DNA from: Fratercula arctica
Taxonomy: Eukaryota; Chordata; Aves; Charadriiformes; Alcidae
Assembly (NCBI GenBank): GCA_947846985.1
Contig: CANTUZ010000007.1
Coordinates: 32,244,355 to 32,308,354 of the forward strand
Direction of reading: 5' to 3'
DNA length: 64,000 bases
The first letter of the stretch is position 1. Every line of letters begins with the position of its first letter. Made by a program: the position numbers and the translations under genes. Shown one piece after another: positions 36,897 to 49,678 of this stretch. The notes under the pieces were generated by a model, which was not told the origin of the DNA, did not search any database, and was given only the letters and a program-made list of their open reading frames with translations.

Positions 36897-39800
36897 CTTC
36901 GCTTCCCTTCTGCACTGGTGAAAATATTGGAATTTCTCACAGAATAGGAATTCCAGGTTGCGACTATTTCTCCTGTCTTTTTTACTTTGGAGGGGTGTGT
37001 TCTTGTGCCCTCCGGGGTCTGGAGACGCAATCCTGGCCAACAGGTTAGTGTACAGGATGCAGATGACGTCGTCAGACGTACACGAGGAGGAGGTTTCGGA
37101 TGTTCTTTTGTTTTCCCTGTGACATCTGTATTGCCATCGGTGAGAACTGTTGTCTTGAACTTCATTCCAGGGGATGTGTGTGCTCACATGCCTTCCCCTT
37201 GCAGAGGTTACAGCGCTGTGGCTGGAGTCAGCAGGCCGTCCCGCTTGGTCTGTAGGAGGCCCTTTCGCGGGGAATTGGTTTCCTTTTATCCTTATTCTTG
37301 CTCACTTTAAAAACAAAGCCCAAAACAAACAAAAAAACAGAAACAGAAATAAAACAAACAGAAAACCTTGAAAAAAGTTTCTTCCAAGGGCATTTTTAGA
37401 CTAACGATCTCTGGTTGTGTATCTGTTGCTTGTTATCTTCCTCATTTCTTATTTCTCTCATTTTCTAATGTGGAGACACTCATAGTTCAACTAGACTTTT
37501 TAGTTTTTAAAGAAGTATATTAATTTATACTCCACTTGTTGTCATATTTGCTTTTTAATGTGCATTATTCTAAACAATTTGTGATGCAAATAATGTATAT
37601 TGCATACATTTGGGGAAAAGTTATTGAATACATGCATCTATATGTAATACTGAAGCGGGATGTGCTTGGGACCAGTTTTATTAAGAGGAGCCATGGTTCA
37701 CGATCCCACTTCTGTCCACGTTCTCCTGTGATGCCATCCTTACCTGCCTCATCTATAGCTGCAGTAGGTTACATATCTAAATGCTGCCAGCAGTAAACGC
37801 AATGAATTACCTGATGGTCTTACGTCTGCAAAATGGAGGCTATTAAAAAAATCAGGATGAGCCCAGGCATGTTGAAGAAGCTACTCATTGAGGCTGCAAT
37901 TGCAATCAGGCCACTTTGCCAGCTGACTGTAACCGCTGGATGTGAGACACGTTCCCTTGCTGCTTTTGCAGGGAAATAATTTGCACCATCGGTGATGTTG
38001 TTGATCTCGAATGAGAGTAGGTAAAACAACAAAAGTGAGGACAGGTCTTGAGTTAATTGCTGTCATGGTCTGAGGGACTTCAAAGGAGTTATTTTACTGG
38101 AAGCCTCATTAAACTGATTGGATATTTTACTATACTGAACAGGTGGCTGAAGTGCTCCAAAGGGAAGTGTTTAAAGATGGGAACCACTTCCAGGACTCCC
38201 TGTACCCATGAAACTGCCAGGGCAGTGGGGAGCTCCAGCTCCAGGGACACCCAAGGTGGGCCAAGGGGGGGCCATGTGGCAGGGGGGCTTTTGTAGCTAC
38301 ACCTCATGCACGTACGCATGCTGAAACATGCTTGCTGGATGCCGTCAGGAGCTCTTTTGCTGACATCAGACATCCCGTGGCTCCATCCTCCCTCTAAAAT
38401 TTTAGCCTGTAACTCTCAGAAGCCTCCTGTATGTGAGCTCTGACTTGTCTGCTCAGACCTTTGCTGCTCTTCCCACCAAATACCAGTTTGTCTGCACAAA
38501 GCTATCCAGTCCGTGGTAATAGTTAAAGCTTTGTTGAGCTGCCGCATTACCTTCTTAAAATACTGTAATTTTCTCTACCTTGCTTCAGGAAAAGTTTTGG
38601 AATTAAATTCCTCTGAACATTGTATTTTCTGTTCACCAAAAACCCTACAGCTTGGGTTTGGATAGTCTGCTGCTGAGTGGATTTGCTGTAGCGTGTTGCT
38701 TTCTGTTACAGCCACTTCTGTCAGCTCTTCCTAAAAATTTGTCATTTATGGAAAAGGGAGCAAACCCCCACACTGGATGGTGATAGCAACATGCTGGCCA
38801 CTGGTTTTCTCTCCTTCCCTCTCATGACAAGGGAAGTTCAGATTTTCTCTATCTTTGATTATGTAGGGATGCTTACTAATCACACAGATGTAAAATTGTT
38901 TGGAGAGTGAGAGGTTTGAAGTCAACATCAGCTGTGGAACATCCAAAAAGAGAGAGACCCACCATACAAATCAATTGTTTGCCCTTGGGAACGCAGTTAT
39001 CAGCAACAACAACAACAAAAAAATGCTTCTCCTTAACTTTAAATCACAGGAAATAGAAACAACAGAGAACTACAAACTGCAAGCAACAAGGCAAGATTTG
39101 GGATACCCTTCTTATGGAAGTAACGGCACCAGAAGACCTAATGTATCTCTAAAGCACACAGAAAGTGGGTTTTTTTCACAGAAAGTGGATATAAGTTAGG
39201 ATAAAATTTATAAATAAGCATAAGATCTCTGTAATTTCTGCAGCCAATGAAAATTAATAAAACCTAAGGCTAGCTGTTTTATAAAACTGAGCGAAGTGTG
39301 TGTAACTATCCGTAGAGCGTTTGACATGATGAATGATGATGGATCCAAACTCATCTGAAGTTCTTTAGGAATAATAGCAGCATAAAGTAATTTCTATAGG
39401 GTACTTAAATGTGCCTGAAACAGAACAGTGTATTGAAAGTTGCAGATTATGCTAAGAACGACAAGTATTTATGATTGGAATGTTTCTGTGTTGGGATTAT
39501 CGGTTTTTGTTTACCTTTTCTTGGTTCTTTAATCTTTTGATTTAAAGACCCATCCAGAGATAACAAAAAAAAAAAAAAAAAGGCTGATTCCTGTAGTTGT
39601 ACTACTGAGATAGTAAATTCCCTCTTACCTCAAGAAAATCAGCTGTCTGATGCTACACAGGTGTTTTTCTTCTGGAGTAATGAACATCCTCCTTGAGGAA
39701 CAGCTGGCGAGAGAGGTGCCTGAGTGGCAGCAGGATGGTCGGCTACGGCTCAGCTCGGCTTGGCTCAGCTCACTGCTATGAATGGGAACGAAAAATCCCA

Positions 39801-39933
39801 CCATGTGGTGCCAGTTGCAGCTAGTGAGTTTTATGTTAATGCAGTTGCAGGTGTAGTTTTTTTAATTTTTGAAATTTTTTTTAAAAGTGGTTTGTTTGGT
39901 TTTTTGTTTTTTTTTTTTTTTTTTAATTTACAG
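36897..39933. other. Non-coding segment, no gene recognised
   Basis: This segment includes a moderately GC-rich patch at 36,990-37,280, an A-rich low-complexity tract at 37,309-37,378, G-rich runs at about 38,255-38,290 and a 17-base A run at 39,565-39,581. The patch at 36,990-37,280 is open on both strands (107 codons plus, 98 and 92 codons minus) without a recognisable domain. Confidence 0.55.
37309..37378. repeat. A-rich low-complexity tract
   Basis: About 70 bases are made almost entirely of A with interspersed C and G (AAACAAAC and CAGAAA units). It could be a decayed poly(A) tail, but the upstream sequence does not match a retroposon I know. Confidence 0.8.
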
Positions 39934-39979
39934 TCACAGCCCTTGTGGCTAAATGTGGCAGCTGAAGAAAAATATGGGT
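39934..39979 (+). other. Candidate 46-bp microexon (weak)
   Basis: A run of 18 T followed by AATTTACAG ends at 39,933, giving an acceptor-like site. The 46-base interval is followed by gtaagtat at 39,980, a near-consensus donor. One frame reads SQPLWLNVAAEEKYG without a stop. The T run could instead be a simple homopolymer or antisense poly(A) tail, in which case the acceptor is coincidental. No gene is recognised from the peptide. Confidence 0.12.
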
Positions 39980-42900
39980 GTAAGTATACTGAGTTGTCAG
40001 GGTGCTGGAAATCTGTGTAATCGCAAGGGGGCCGAAGCGGAGTTTTAGAAGTAAAATGGCCCTTCTGCAGAACTCCTGCGTTCCAGCTCTCTTTGTATCT
40101 CTGGAGTGTTGTAGTCTTGTTCAAAAGAGAGTGAGAGATTTTGATTAAAGGTTTTTATAAAAGTATGACGAATACAATCTGCATTTGTCACAGGTTTGGA
40201 AGAGGAAAAACTTGTGCGATACATGGATTAATTTGCAAGACCTTAAGGTTTTCAGCTCTCCCTAACCTTTGCTAGCATACTGCAGCAATCTGTTCCTTGA
40301 ATGTGTTGATCCTCCTAGGTCTATAAGAGCCTTTGAGGCAGAGCTAATTTTTTCAGCATAGACTATAGAGGCTTGTGATTTTAGATCTGAATGTCCCTTT
40401 TTCAACCCTGTTACCAGTGACCCACTGCATAGTGAGTGTCTCACATTATAAAGTGGTTATTCACAGAGGGCTTTGACCAATGCTATCTGGAGGGTGGGAG
40501 ATGCTTTCCTGGCAATGGGATGCGAACATCGTGGGGCAAATTTTCAGCCAGGATAAAAATCCTTCTTGGTTGCTGCAGCTCAATGGGTGTCTGTTAATTC
40601 ATGTGGAAAATTCGCGACCCCAGCAGGATCACAAAGTTCAGTGTCCTTGACTGAGTGCAATGCTTTGCAGTCAAGATTGAAATGTCTTTATTCCTATAAT
40701 TTCCTTGAATTTCAGTTGTTCTGTAATTCCTTTAAATTGTTTTATACCAAAACCTACAATATTCTCCATGAAACCTTTGAGGAATATTCCACGTGTTCTT
40801 TCTTTCTCTTTTATTAGGTTATTGCATTTCCATAGGAGTAGGAATATTGAGCCCTGAGAGCTCACCTGGATCCTCTGCTTGTAGGCGGTGTTCGTTGTGT
40901 GAAGAGATTAAACTCCGCTGATTCTGGTGTGGCCATTCAGCACTTTATTTGCTTATTCTTGAAGAGCCTCCATCTATTATTTTTAATTTAGTTACATCAG
41001 AATTTTTAGGAAACTCTCTTAGCTGAAGAGGTGGCTGACAACCACATCTGGAGGACAGAACTGGGGGCTGCTTTGCCCACCAAGGATGTGCTCTGGGCAC
41101 TTTTCTCCTGCGTTTTGGTGGTGAATTGAAAGGTGGAATTGCCTTGTGCTGGAAGGAATCCCCTGAGCAGAGGACTTGCAGGGTTCCCTTGCATTGACGC
41201 AGTGCAGCCAAGCACTCTTCAGGCGGTGCAGCTTTCCTCCGCTCCTTCAGAGAGCAAGCAAGGTGTTTGGGAAGATGAATTGTCTGTGCTTTGCATTCAG
41301 CCTGGCACAAAATCTTTCATCCCTTTCTACAGGAGAATTTTTCTTCTCTTTGGGGCATCAGACTGCCATTAATACTGTAGTTGTGCACCTCTCGAGGTAA
41401 AGGTAATTTGGCTTGATTAAAAAAGAACAAAAAAAACCAACAAGAGGGTAAGGTGCTGTTAAGGAGAACAACAGTAGTGACCATCAGCATCATTTTGCAA
41501 TTAGTTACGTAGGAATTGTGTCGGTGTGTGCGAAGCTTTGCTATTGTACCAAAATGCCTGTTTTCAGCTAGCGAACAAGCCCTTTGTCTATCAGTCAGTC
41601 ATGTCAGCTGAGGATCTTCCCTCTTCCTTTATAATCCTCGGTTCCGATCCCATCAAGGCTGGAGGCAAAACTGCTGATGGCGTTAGTGATAGCAGGCGTG
41701 GAGAGCAGTCCCGCGAGGGTCCCTGACTCCCGTCTCATTAACACCTGGATTACTTCACCCTTTAATCCAGTCATTGGTACCCAAGTGCAGATGTGCTTTG
41801 CAGCTTTGCCATGTTTGATTGATTCTGTTATTTGTATATGCAGCTGTACCACTGCCTTTATGTATTTACTTATTTTAATATATTGCACAGATGCATACAA
41901 ATATATCTCGGAGACCTTCTCTCCTTCACAGAGAACTTCTCATTGTGCCTTCTAGTGGGCGGTCAGGCAAAGTTATCTTTACTACTGTGGATTTTATCAA
42001 CCTGAAATCTAAACAATTAAAAAAGAAAAGAAGCAGTTCCAGGCAGCAAGGTGGCCCTTGAATGCCTCATTCAAGTTTTGTGTTTATGCACTGAATTTTT
42101 CATTTCTTTTTTACGTGATTTTCTTCCACTTGTTACTTTATGTGAGTCCGTATAAAAGATGAAATGGACTGTTGAGGAGGAAATGTGGAAGCTGTTGGTA
42201 TACAAAATGCTGTCAAATTCACAAAGCAAGCAAATGGGCAGAGGTTTAGTATTTCCCTGCCCATCCCTTCCAATCTCTTTTGTTAATAATGACTTTCCTT
42301 ATTTCTTAAAGCAATTGCAGATCTAGAAAACAGCAGAAAAGCCTTAATTTAGAAATTTGACTATCCAATGTGTGAATAAAATTTGCCCTTGAAAAGGTCT
42401 GTCACCTTTCATGCAAAGATTTGACTTATAAATGATATCTATATGGAGTTCAATGTTGAAAAGGTGTTGGGAGTATTTCACAGTCATGAACAGTGTGCAT
42501 TGTAAATAGTTATAAGGTTATTGATAAAAAGATTTGTGGGTGGTTGTTCATAAACAATCTATTGCTCTATTGGACCTCAGAAAAGACAATTTTAAAAAAA
42601 AAAAGGTGTCTCTTTTTCCAGCGTTCAACACTACCTGTCATCTGTGGTGGCAGGACATTGCTCAGCAGTGACTGGGTCTTCCCCGCTCAGCTGCGGGCTG
42701 TGTGCTGTGATGAAAATCACTCCTAGCAGACAGCGGGCACCCGTCATCAGGAGGGGAACTTGCTCTCTGCTCTTCACAGGTGAAAGGTTCTGGCTGGAGT
42801 GAAAACCAATCCCTCGCATACCCCTGCCTCACTGTGACAGGGCTTCCCCCCGCCATCCTGGTGAGTGACACGGGACATCTGGCGAGGCCATCTCCTCTGC

Positions 42901-43719
42901 CTGCACTGCCCCTCTCCCACCAGCAAGTCCCTGCTCTGGGTCGGATCAAGACCTGAAAACCAAGATCTGTTCCTAGCAGTAAGCCCATCAAATATAAAAC
43001 CCTGTACTTATTTGAGAGCCATTTGTGTCATTAACAGGATACTTACAGCCAACAATTTTAGATGTAGGCACATAATTAACCTTTTCCCAAACACAGCCCC
43101 AGAGCATGTATTCTTGATGCTGATGCTCTCTAGGTCTTCCTCCTTTTCACAAGTAAGAAGCCTTAGCTCCAAGCCTATGTCAACCCTGCTATCTCTCCTA
43201 GCTTACCTTGTATGATGTATTTTCTCTTGTTTGTGCTATTTTGACCTTCTCCAGCAGAAGGTGTGGTAGCCCTTTAGTGGAGCTCTGTGGAAGCAGCTTT
43301 GGGTCCTCCTTTTTCAACCAATGAGTGTCCTGCTTGAGATGCTCCCTTTTCTGTTGGCCTAAAAATAAGAATTACGTTCCTCTGTTGCAGTCACATCTCT
43401 TGGTGAGTGAACAGAGCTTCTTGAAACCAGCAGGCTATACTGTATATTCAATCTTCCTAGATTCCATTAACATTTTGTTAATGAAATAGTGCTTTGTCAA
43501 AGAGTCTTGAAAACTTAAAAGGGTATTTAAGCTTCTTCCATGAGTCAATACCATGTAATGTCAACATTACCACGAAGGGATAATTCAGAGATGTCACACA
43601 AAGCATGTGTTATGCCATTTGCAGTCTAGCAAAACAGCTCAGCATTTACGTTGTTTAATCCATCTTCAAAAATCTTTTGTTCTGAAAAAGTTTGAGATCA
43701 ATCTTGTCAGTATTTACTG
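39980..43719. other. Non-coding segment, no gene recognised
   Basis: This segment has mixed composition with GC-richer patches at about 41,000-41,300 and 42,620-42,960, where overlapping open frames of 109-121 codons occur on both strands. I recognise no domain, RNA gene or repeat family. Confidence 0.6.
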
Positions 43720-43802
43720 ACACAAAGCTGATGTAAGTTGCTGTGCTCCTATTGACTTCCTCTGAGTTGTAACGATTTACCCCAGCCTCAAATTAAGGCC
43801 AA
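43720..43802. mobile_element. Palindromic MITE-like relic (hairpin repeat)
   Basis: AAAGCTGATGTAAGTTGCTGTGCTCC leads into TATTGACTTCC. After that the mirror arm TGTAACGATTTACCCCAGCC ends in AAATTAAGGCC. The order and wording match the palindromic element at 31,786 (GATTTACACCAGCTGAGG arm and ATTGACTTC centre), with loss of about half of the pairing. The boundaries are approximate. Confidence 0.6.
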
Positions 43803-44607
43803 ATTAGGCATATGAAGAACTTGGTATCAAACTTTTATGGACTATAGGGCTGAATGGCACACATCCTGCAAGGGAAAATGTGAATAGAAGTGAAGTAAAT
43901 AGTTTGCAATGATCTGGGACAGTACAGACACAATTTGAAGAGACAAAGAAACAGAACATTATCTAAAACTTTGCATTTATGAAATAATGTACTTCTCTGG
44001 CTAGAAGTAAATAGGAAATACAGAAATAGAGAGTTCAGATCCAAGCTCTGGCAATGAGGTTCAGCATGGTGATGTGGGGGCTAATTTCCAAAATGTATGT
44101 GCTGCAGTGTCCTGGGTTTACGTCACATTGCAGTGAGTCTTGTCAAGGTACGTGAAATCCCTCCTTCCATTCCTCCTTCCTTCCTTTTTTCGGTAATTCT
44201 GTAATTGTATCTACCACGTAAGGAAGTTATTTCCTACTGGACGTTGCAGTAATGCTGTTTGTTTTACCTTTGTGTGTTTTAATCCTTTTCCATTAAAGCG
44301 CTGTGTAATTGATGTAGTTGAATGTAATGAAAGGTAGCCTCAGCTTTCTTTGAAGAAAATAGACTGCCTTACTTCATACTTGGCTGAATCCAAAATGCTT
44401 TCCTGTGATTATTTCTTAGCCGCATTAAAACTATTTCAGTTTCAGACTTCCCGGATATATGGGGTCAATTCTGCAATACGTAAAATGATGTAAAGTTCTT
44501 AAAAAATATTTCACATATTTTGTTGGCAAAGGTTTGTATTTCATTCAAATTCCGTTGGGTGTTTGGTTTTTTTTTGTTTTTTGGTTTCTTTTTTTAATCC
44601 AAGCCAG
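43803..44607. other. Non-coding segment, no gene recognised
   Basis: This is AT-rich unique DNA ending in a T-rich run (about 44,567-44,595) that forms the pyrimidine side of the candidate exon at 44,608. Confidence 0.55.
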
Positions 44608-44680
44608 GCATTATGCAGACCAGCAGCACTGCAGACCTTCTGGAGGAGCTCATCAGAAGATCCAGAGCCACACCGATGGT
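44608..44680 (+). other. Candidate 73-bp spliced exon (weak)
   Basis: A T-rich run and AATCCAAGCCAG precede 44,608, and GGT|gtgagt follows at 44,681, so the 73-base interval has exon-like ends. It is open in all three plus-strand frames. One frame has an ATG at 44,613 with a purine at -3, reading MQTSSTADLLEELIRRS and then five more residues before the donor. This is a helix-like, charged stretch with plausible protein character. A second frame reads through the donor and would favour a chance open frame. I do not recognise the gene. It could equally be a non-coding RNA exon or chance. GC content is clearly higher than in the flanks, as expected for an exon. Confidence 0.2.
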
Positions 44681-47600
44681 GTGAGTTTGGGGAAAATAGT
44701 CCTAATGTTGTATTACTGCTGGTGGGTCAGGTATGCCGAGGTAATTTGCAGGTTCCTTCTAAATAAGGGATAATTTTTGGCTTGATTGCACACAGCAGGA
44801 AGAGAGATAGTACGAGGCTCTTCATTTATACTTTTATGCTGTTTTACAACTGGGGAAACATATGGGGCATACATCGATTGCTCTTCCTGTGAAGACTTAT
44901 GGGGGGCTTGCAGCCTCATTGCTCCAGGTGAGGTCACAGCAAGAGCAACAAAAATGAGAATAAAATATGGAAAAAAAGGAAACACATTGCAAATACAGGC
45001 TTTGAAACAGTCTGAAAGCAGGTTGTACAGCATAGTGTGTGTTCTAGCAGCCTTATGGCATGAAAGGGTCTCAAAATGGTTAGCTCTTCTTGAGAGATGC
45101 CTTGTAGCAAACTAAGCTATACGTGGTGACAGATTATATGTAATACGTGCATAACTCAACAATTAAATGAAGATCTTGGAATTATCTCCCAGATCCCAAT
45201 ATATTTGATCAGATGCTTTAAAGGAATCATTTGCAGTGCTAAGTAGGAAAATTTGAAAAACCACAAATGTTACATAAGAAGGGAAATCGGATATAAAGTT
45301 TATGATCCATCTTGGCCTGCCGTTATAAACTGAACTTGGAGTAAGCACGCTGAATCTGAAATACTGCAGTCAGCGCTGCAGCAAAATGAAGCATGTGGCA
45401 ATGGAGGCAAAGTTAAAAATCAGTTTAAAAGAAAAACAAAGCCAGGTACTTCTAATACAAAAAAATACGATACTGGTAGTAATGTGACTGTATATGTGAA
45501 GCGCCATTCCGACAAAGACTGTCCCAAAGGCTTCACAGATTTTAATGAGACCACAGCATAAGTCAGAGGAGTTTGAGAAAGGAGGATAGAGGATAGATTG
45601 TAGGATGGTGTGCATTTTAACCTACTATTTAAAAAAAAAAGAAAAAATAAGTCCTTGAAGACATTAGATACTGAAGAACTATTGCAGTTGTTAGAAATGG
45701 TATACAGAGATGAGGTTTGTACCTGAGGCAGTGAATGTTTGAAGGAGGAAGGAGGTGGCTAGTGCCATGTGTGTGATGGGACGGGGATCAGGGTTAGAGG
45801 CTGCTAACTCAGGGCAGTGGGATTAAGTCCCATAGATGCCACTGCCCTCTCTCAGTAGCAAACATGAGACTTCCTTGCAGATGCAGAGCTACTTACATCT
45901 TATCAAAAAGCGGGCGTTACAAAGATTTAATCTCAATTGTTTTTTTTTTTTTAAAAAAAGTCAAGTGCCTGATACAAAGCTGCCACAGATAATCTGCAAG
46001 ACCGTTATACTTCTGCTTCACTTAACAATCCACTTCTGATTTCCTTAACATCGTCAATGGCATTAAACATTTGTTGATCTACTTGTACATGAACCCGCAT
46101 CTCTCCTTGTCTCAGTTCTCCCTGTATAAAATGAGGAGAACAATACTTTCTTCCATACTTTTCTGTATTTCTCATGTAAATGACAAATTCTGGGGAAAGC
46201 AGCTCTGTATTACTCTGCGTATAGACAGGGCCCATCCTAGCACAGCCCATATGTTATCCAGAGGCTTCCAGGTCTGATCGCAGAAGAGGTAATTGTAATT
46301 TCTGAACCAACCAGAATATTTCCTCCATGGCATTAAATATGGCATTAAATTGGATAATTGAAAGAAATCAGTGTTTTTACCACTCTATCATATATTAAAC
46401 AACTGCTTATTCTAGTTTCCTTGTTTTGGGTGTTTTGAAGAGAGGTCTGTGCTGGTCCAGCTTGTTGGAAACTTTTGTGTTCAAACCAGGAGGATGCTAT
46501 AGATGGAGCTAATCTGTGAGTAAGTTTTCTGGAGGCCATTATGTCTCCTACAGTTTTGGGTTTTTTTCTAAAGGAGACATGGCTCTGTACGTGTCTGTGT
46601 GTGAGGGAGAGAGAGAAAGAGCATTGCCTAGAGGGTTTCAGTTATCACACTGTCTAAATATCCCTTATTTTTAGTTGGAGTCTTCTGAATATGAGATCCC
46701 ACTACAGGTAGGTGAAGTGACCTCTTCGGTTTTGAATCTGCTCTTCTCTGGCAGATGCAAGGCTGCAGCTTTGAACAGGAACCCCCTCCTGCTCCATGCA
46801 AAGCTCTTTGAATTGCCCCTGATACGCTTCTAAGGCTCCCTGGTTGCATGCGAGGCACTTTGAAGATGAATGCCCCAGCGTAAGGAAAACATGAAACAAA
46901 ATTTACTCCCTTAAGTCAGAGTGTGCGGCAGATTTCTCAAAGATCTTCAGTACAATGGTTGCTCTTTGGCGGGTGAGAGGAAATAGGCTGGTTCCCCATC
47001 TCGTAAAAGCAGAACAAAATTGCACAGGGCTGTCCATTGGGTGGTAGATCAGGCGAAAGAAAGGCAGTTGGGGGTCTCCACAATACTCAAGCATGTCAAA
47101 ACTTATTTCAGGTTGACTTCATTGGATCTTACTTGATGAAGACAAATTATTATTAATTTTTCCTCCTCCTGAAGTTTGCTATATTTTCAAGTTGACAGAT
47201 GTGCCATGACCTCTTGAGGGGGAATATTTTTCTCTGTCTCCATGAAAATCACCACAGCCCAGCTCGTTAGGCTATATGTAACCATCATAATTTTCTGGTA
47301 CATCTTGGATGTGACCCAGAGTCCTGGGAGCTGAAGGGCTGATGGGTCCTTAGGAGAGTGGTAAAATGGAAGGCAGTTTTCCTTTATCTGCACAGTTCTG
47401 AATATTTCTGTGACAATTGTCATGAAACTCTCTGTTAACGTGTTTTTTAAAGATGATGGGTCAGCTCTGCTGGCCCAGGTGAGTGGTCAGGTATGATCCA
47501 GAAGTTTTCATTGCCACCAGATGAATGAATCCATTTCCTTGAAAGGTTAATGGGCTTACAGTGTAAAAAATTGAACTGATGTCCCAGGATAGACTAGGTG

Positions 47601-49607
47601 TAGAAACAGAAGGGAAGTGGAATGTTAAAAGAGATAATTTTTTTTTTTTTTTTTAAAGGAGGGATTGGTTAATAGAAAATGGTGATATTCTTCTCACCCC
47701 TTTTAGATGACAACTACAATGCAAACGTGTGAACTCCCTGTAAAGTAAATGGAGAAAAGCAGAACCCTCTGGGCCACAATTCTTTTCCATATATGATAGA
47801 TCTTTCTTCCTTCCAATCAATTAATTGCATCCTAAAAACATCTATTTCTCACCATTGACTTTAAAGGGATTTTAGATGACTAGCTCAGATACAGCTGTCT
47901 ACACAGTAAGTGATTAAAGTTGGGTTAGATGAGCTGGCAGACTACATGGATTTTTTTTTTCTTCCTTCATGCAAACCCTAAATCAAAAGGCATCTCATCA
48001 GAGTATTATAAAATACAGCCTTCAGAGGGATAGTCTTCTACTTCCATATTCTGGCATCTGAAGGGAGGAGGGAGACTCCCATCAATTTAGAGAGAGGTAA
48101 AGATTTCATCTCCCTCTAGAAATCATGGCCATAATGGGAAATTCAGACATTTATGAGATTTGCTTAGCCAAGACATAGCTGAGCATGTGGAGGTTTCTGT
48201 TTGTCTTTACGGTATAACAGCAAAAGCAGAATAAAAGACTATTTTTAGAATTTTTTTTTCTTCTTTCCCCCTCCTCCCCCCCACCTTTTATTGTGCTACT
48301 GGCCCAACGTACCTGGGGAGTGTAGATACAGTCTGTGTGACATTATAAACCACCCCTCTCCTTGTGACTGGAAAATAGGGATAAACTGCAGGTAGTTATT
48401 AATGGGAAACCTCTAAACAAGCATTTACGAATCCACTGGAGAGGAATTCTCACAAAAAAACCCCATGCAAGTCGTGCCTTGTTTATGTTTGAATTTTAAA
48501 AACAGGTAAAGTTGTAAGTCATTTAAGCATGACCTAACAGTTTCTGGCAATTGGTGAATATTTCTCATGGGTTTCAAAAGTTGGCAAACCTGATACACTG
48601 CATATATATAATACATATGTGTATATATATAAAAATAAAGATATATATATATGAAGTCAATATGAATTTCAAGGACAAGAGAGACTGAAGCAAAGGGTGA
48701 CTTATTTTAGTGTTAAATCAGAAAGGGACTCAAGATAGTGCACGTATTTGTTTCCTCTAATTGTTAATTTCTTGACAATAATGGGTAAAGTATCAAATTA
48801 TTATTTAAACATCTAAATAAAGCGAGTGTCCCTTTTTGTATGTGTAAGTAATGCTCTTCTGCCAAATGATAGGAATGACTGTATTTTTTCCTAATTGAAT
48901 CTGCATATCTTTTCCTCTGATGGTCCACTACTGAATATTGATGGTTGCAATAATTGGCTCTTTATTGGTATATTGTGTTTTCTCTGTGATTTTTCAACCT
49001 TCTGCAGTAAATCCTTTTCAAGTTTTACTTCTTTTATGGTCTGGTATTTCCAAAAGTTGCTAATTCTGGTGGAGCTGTAGGACTGTGAATAAGATTCAGT
49101 GTTTTGATTTGTTGTGCAAGTCATGTATTGGTAGCTGGTACCTCTCCTTTTATCTTTTCTAGCAGAAATAGCTCAGTTGTTACTGTCTATATTTAGCAAG
49201 TGAACAGCTTTTCTCCTCTGTCTGTTCTCTTCTATTTGTCCCTTCAAGGGTTGGTGGCGCTCAATGGTGAATAAATGCAAGAAAATCTAATAATACCTTT
49301 CTAATATAACCATTTATCTGGTATCATATTTTATTTTAACTCTTAATGCAACTGTATAATCATAGCTCCATTGCTATAATTGGATTTGGAAGTATATTTG
49401 TGCTATTTAATTACATCTATAGCATTTCTATAAGCTTATTCAGAGTAATTAGTAAGTTATAATTTTTAGTGGAATCATATTTTATATCCACTGTACTCAT
49501 TTTTCTCTTCAAATTCTTCAACACATTTGCACCAATTTTGCTTTTTACACTGGAATTTCTGGCGTAAATAATCATTAAGATTTTTTTTTCCACTGTGAAT
49601 GTGAACA
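44681..49607. other. Non-coding segment, no gene recognised
   Basis: This is AT-rich unique sequence with a 17-base T run at 47,638-47,654 and a TA-rich tract at 48,601-48,653. Two tiny acceptor/donor-bounded intervals (47,453-47,478 and 47,876-47,905) are discussed under findings and rejected items. The open frames are all short and motif-free. Confidence 0.6.
48601..48653. repeat. (TA)n-rich tract
   Basis: Interrupted TATATA and ATATAT runs span about 53 bases, with short ATACATATGTGT and AAAAATAAAG interruptions. This is a simple low-complexity repeat. Confidence 0.88.
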
Positions 49608-49678
49608 GAGCCTAATCCAGCTCTCATTGAAGTCGATGGTAGTCTTTTCATTTACTTCAGTGGAAACTGGATCAAGCT
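49608..49678. mobile_element. Palindromic MITE-like relic (hairpin repeat)
   Basis: GCCTAATCCAGCTCTCATTGAAGTC is mirrored by CATTTACTTCAGTGGAAACTGGATCAAGC, with AATCCAG pairing against CTGGAT and CATTGAAGT against ACTTCAGTG. This is the classic GCCTGATCC...CATTGAAGTCAATGG layout of a palindromic repeat found in many sauropsid genomes. It is one of the clearer copies here. Confidence 0.65.

Noticed and set aside
39565..39581. Poly(A) run as the tail of a processed pseudogene
   Set aside because: No gene-like sequence or flanking target-site duplication is visible upstream.
47876..47905. MTSSDTAVYT frame followed by gtaagt, reminiscent of an immunoglobulin V-region motif
   Set aside because: Only ten codons, no cysteine, no framework sequence and no recombination signal; the similarity is coincidental.
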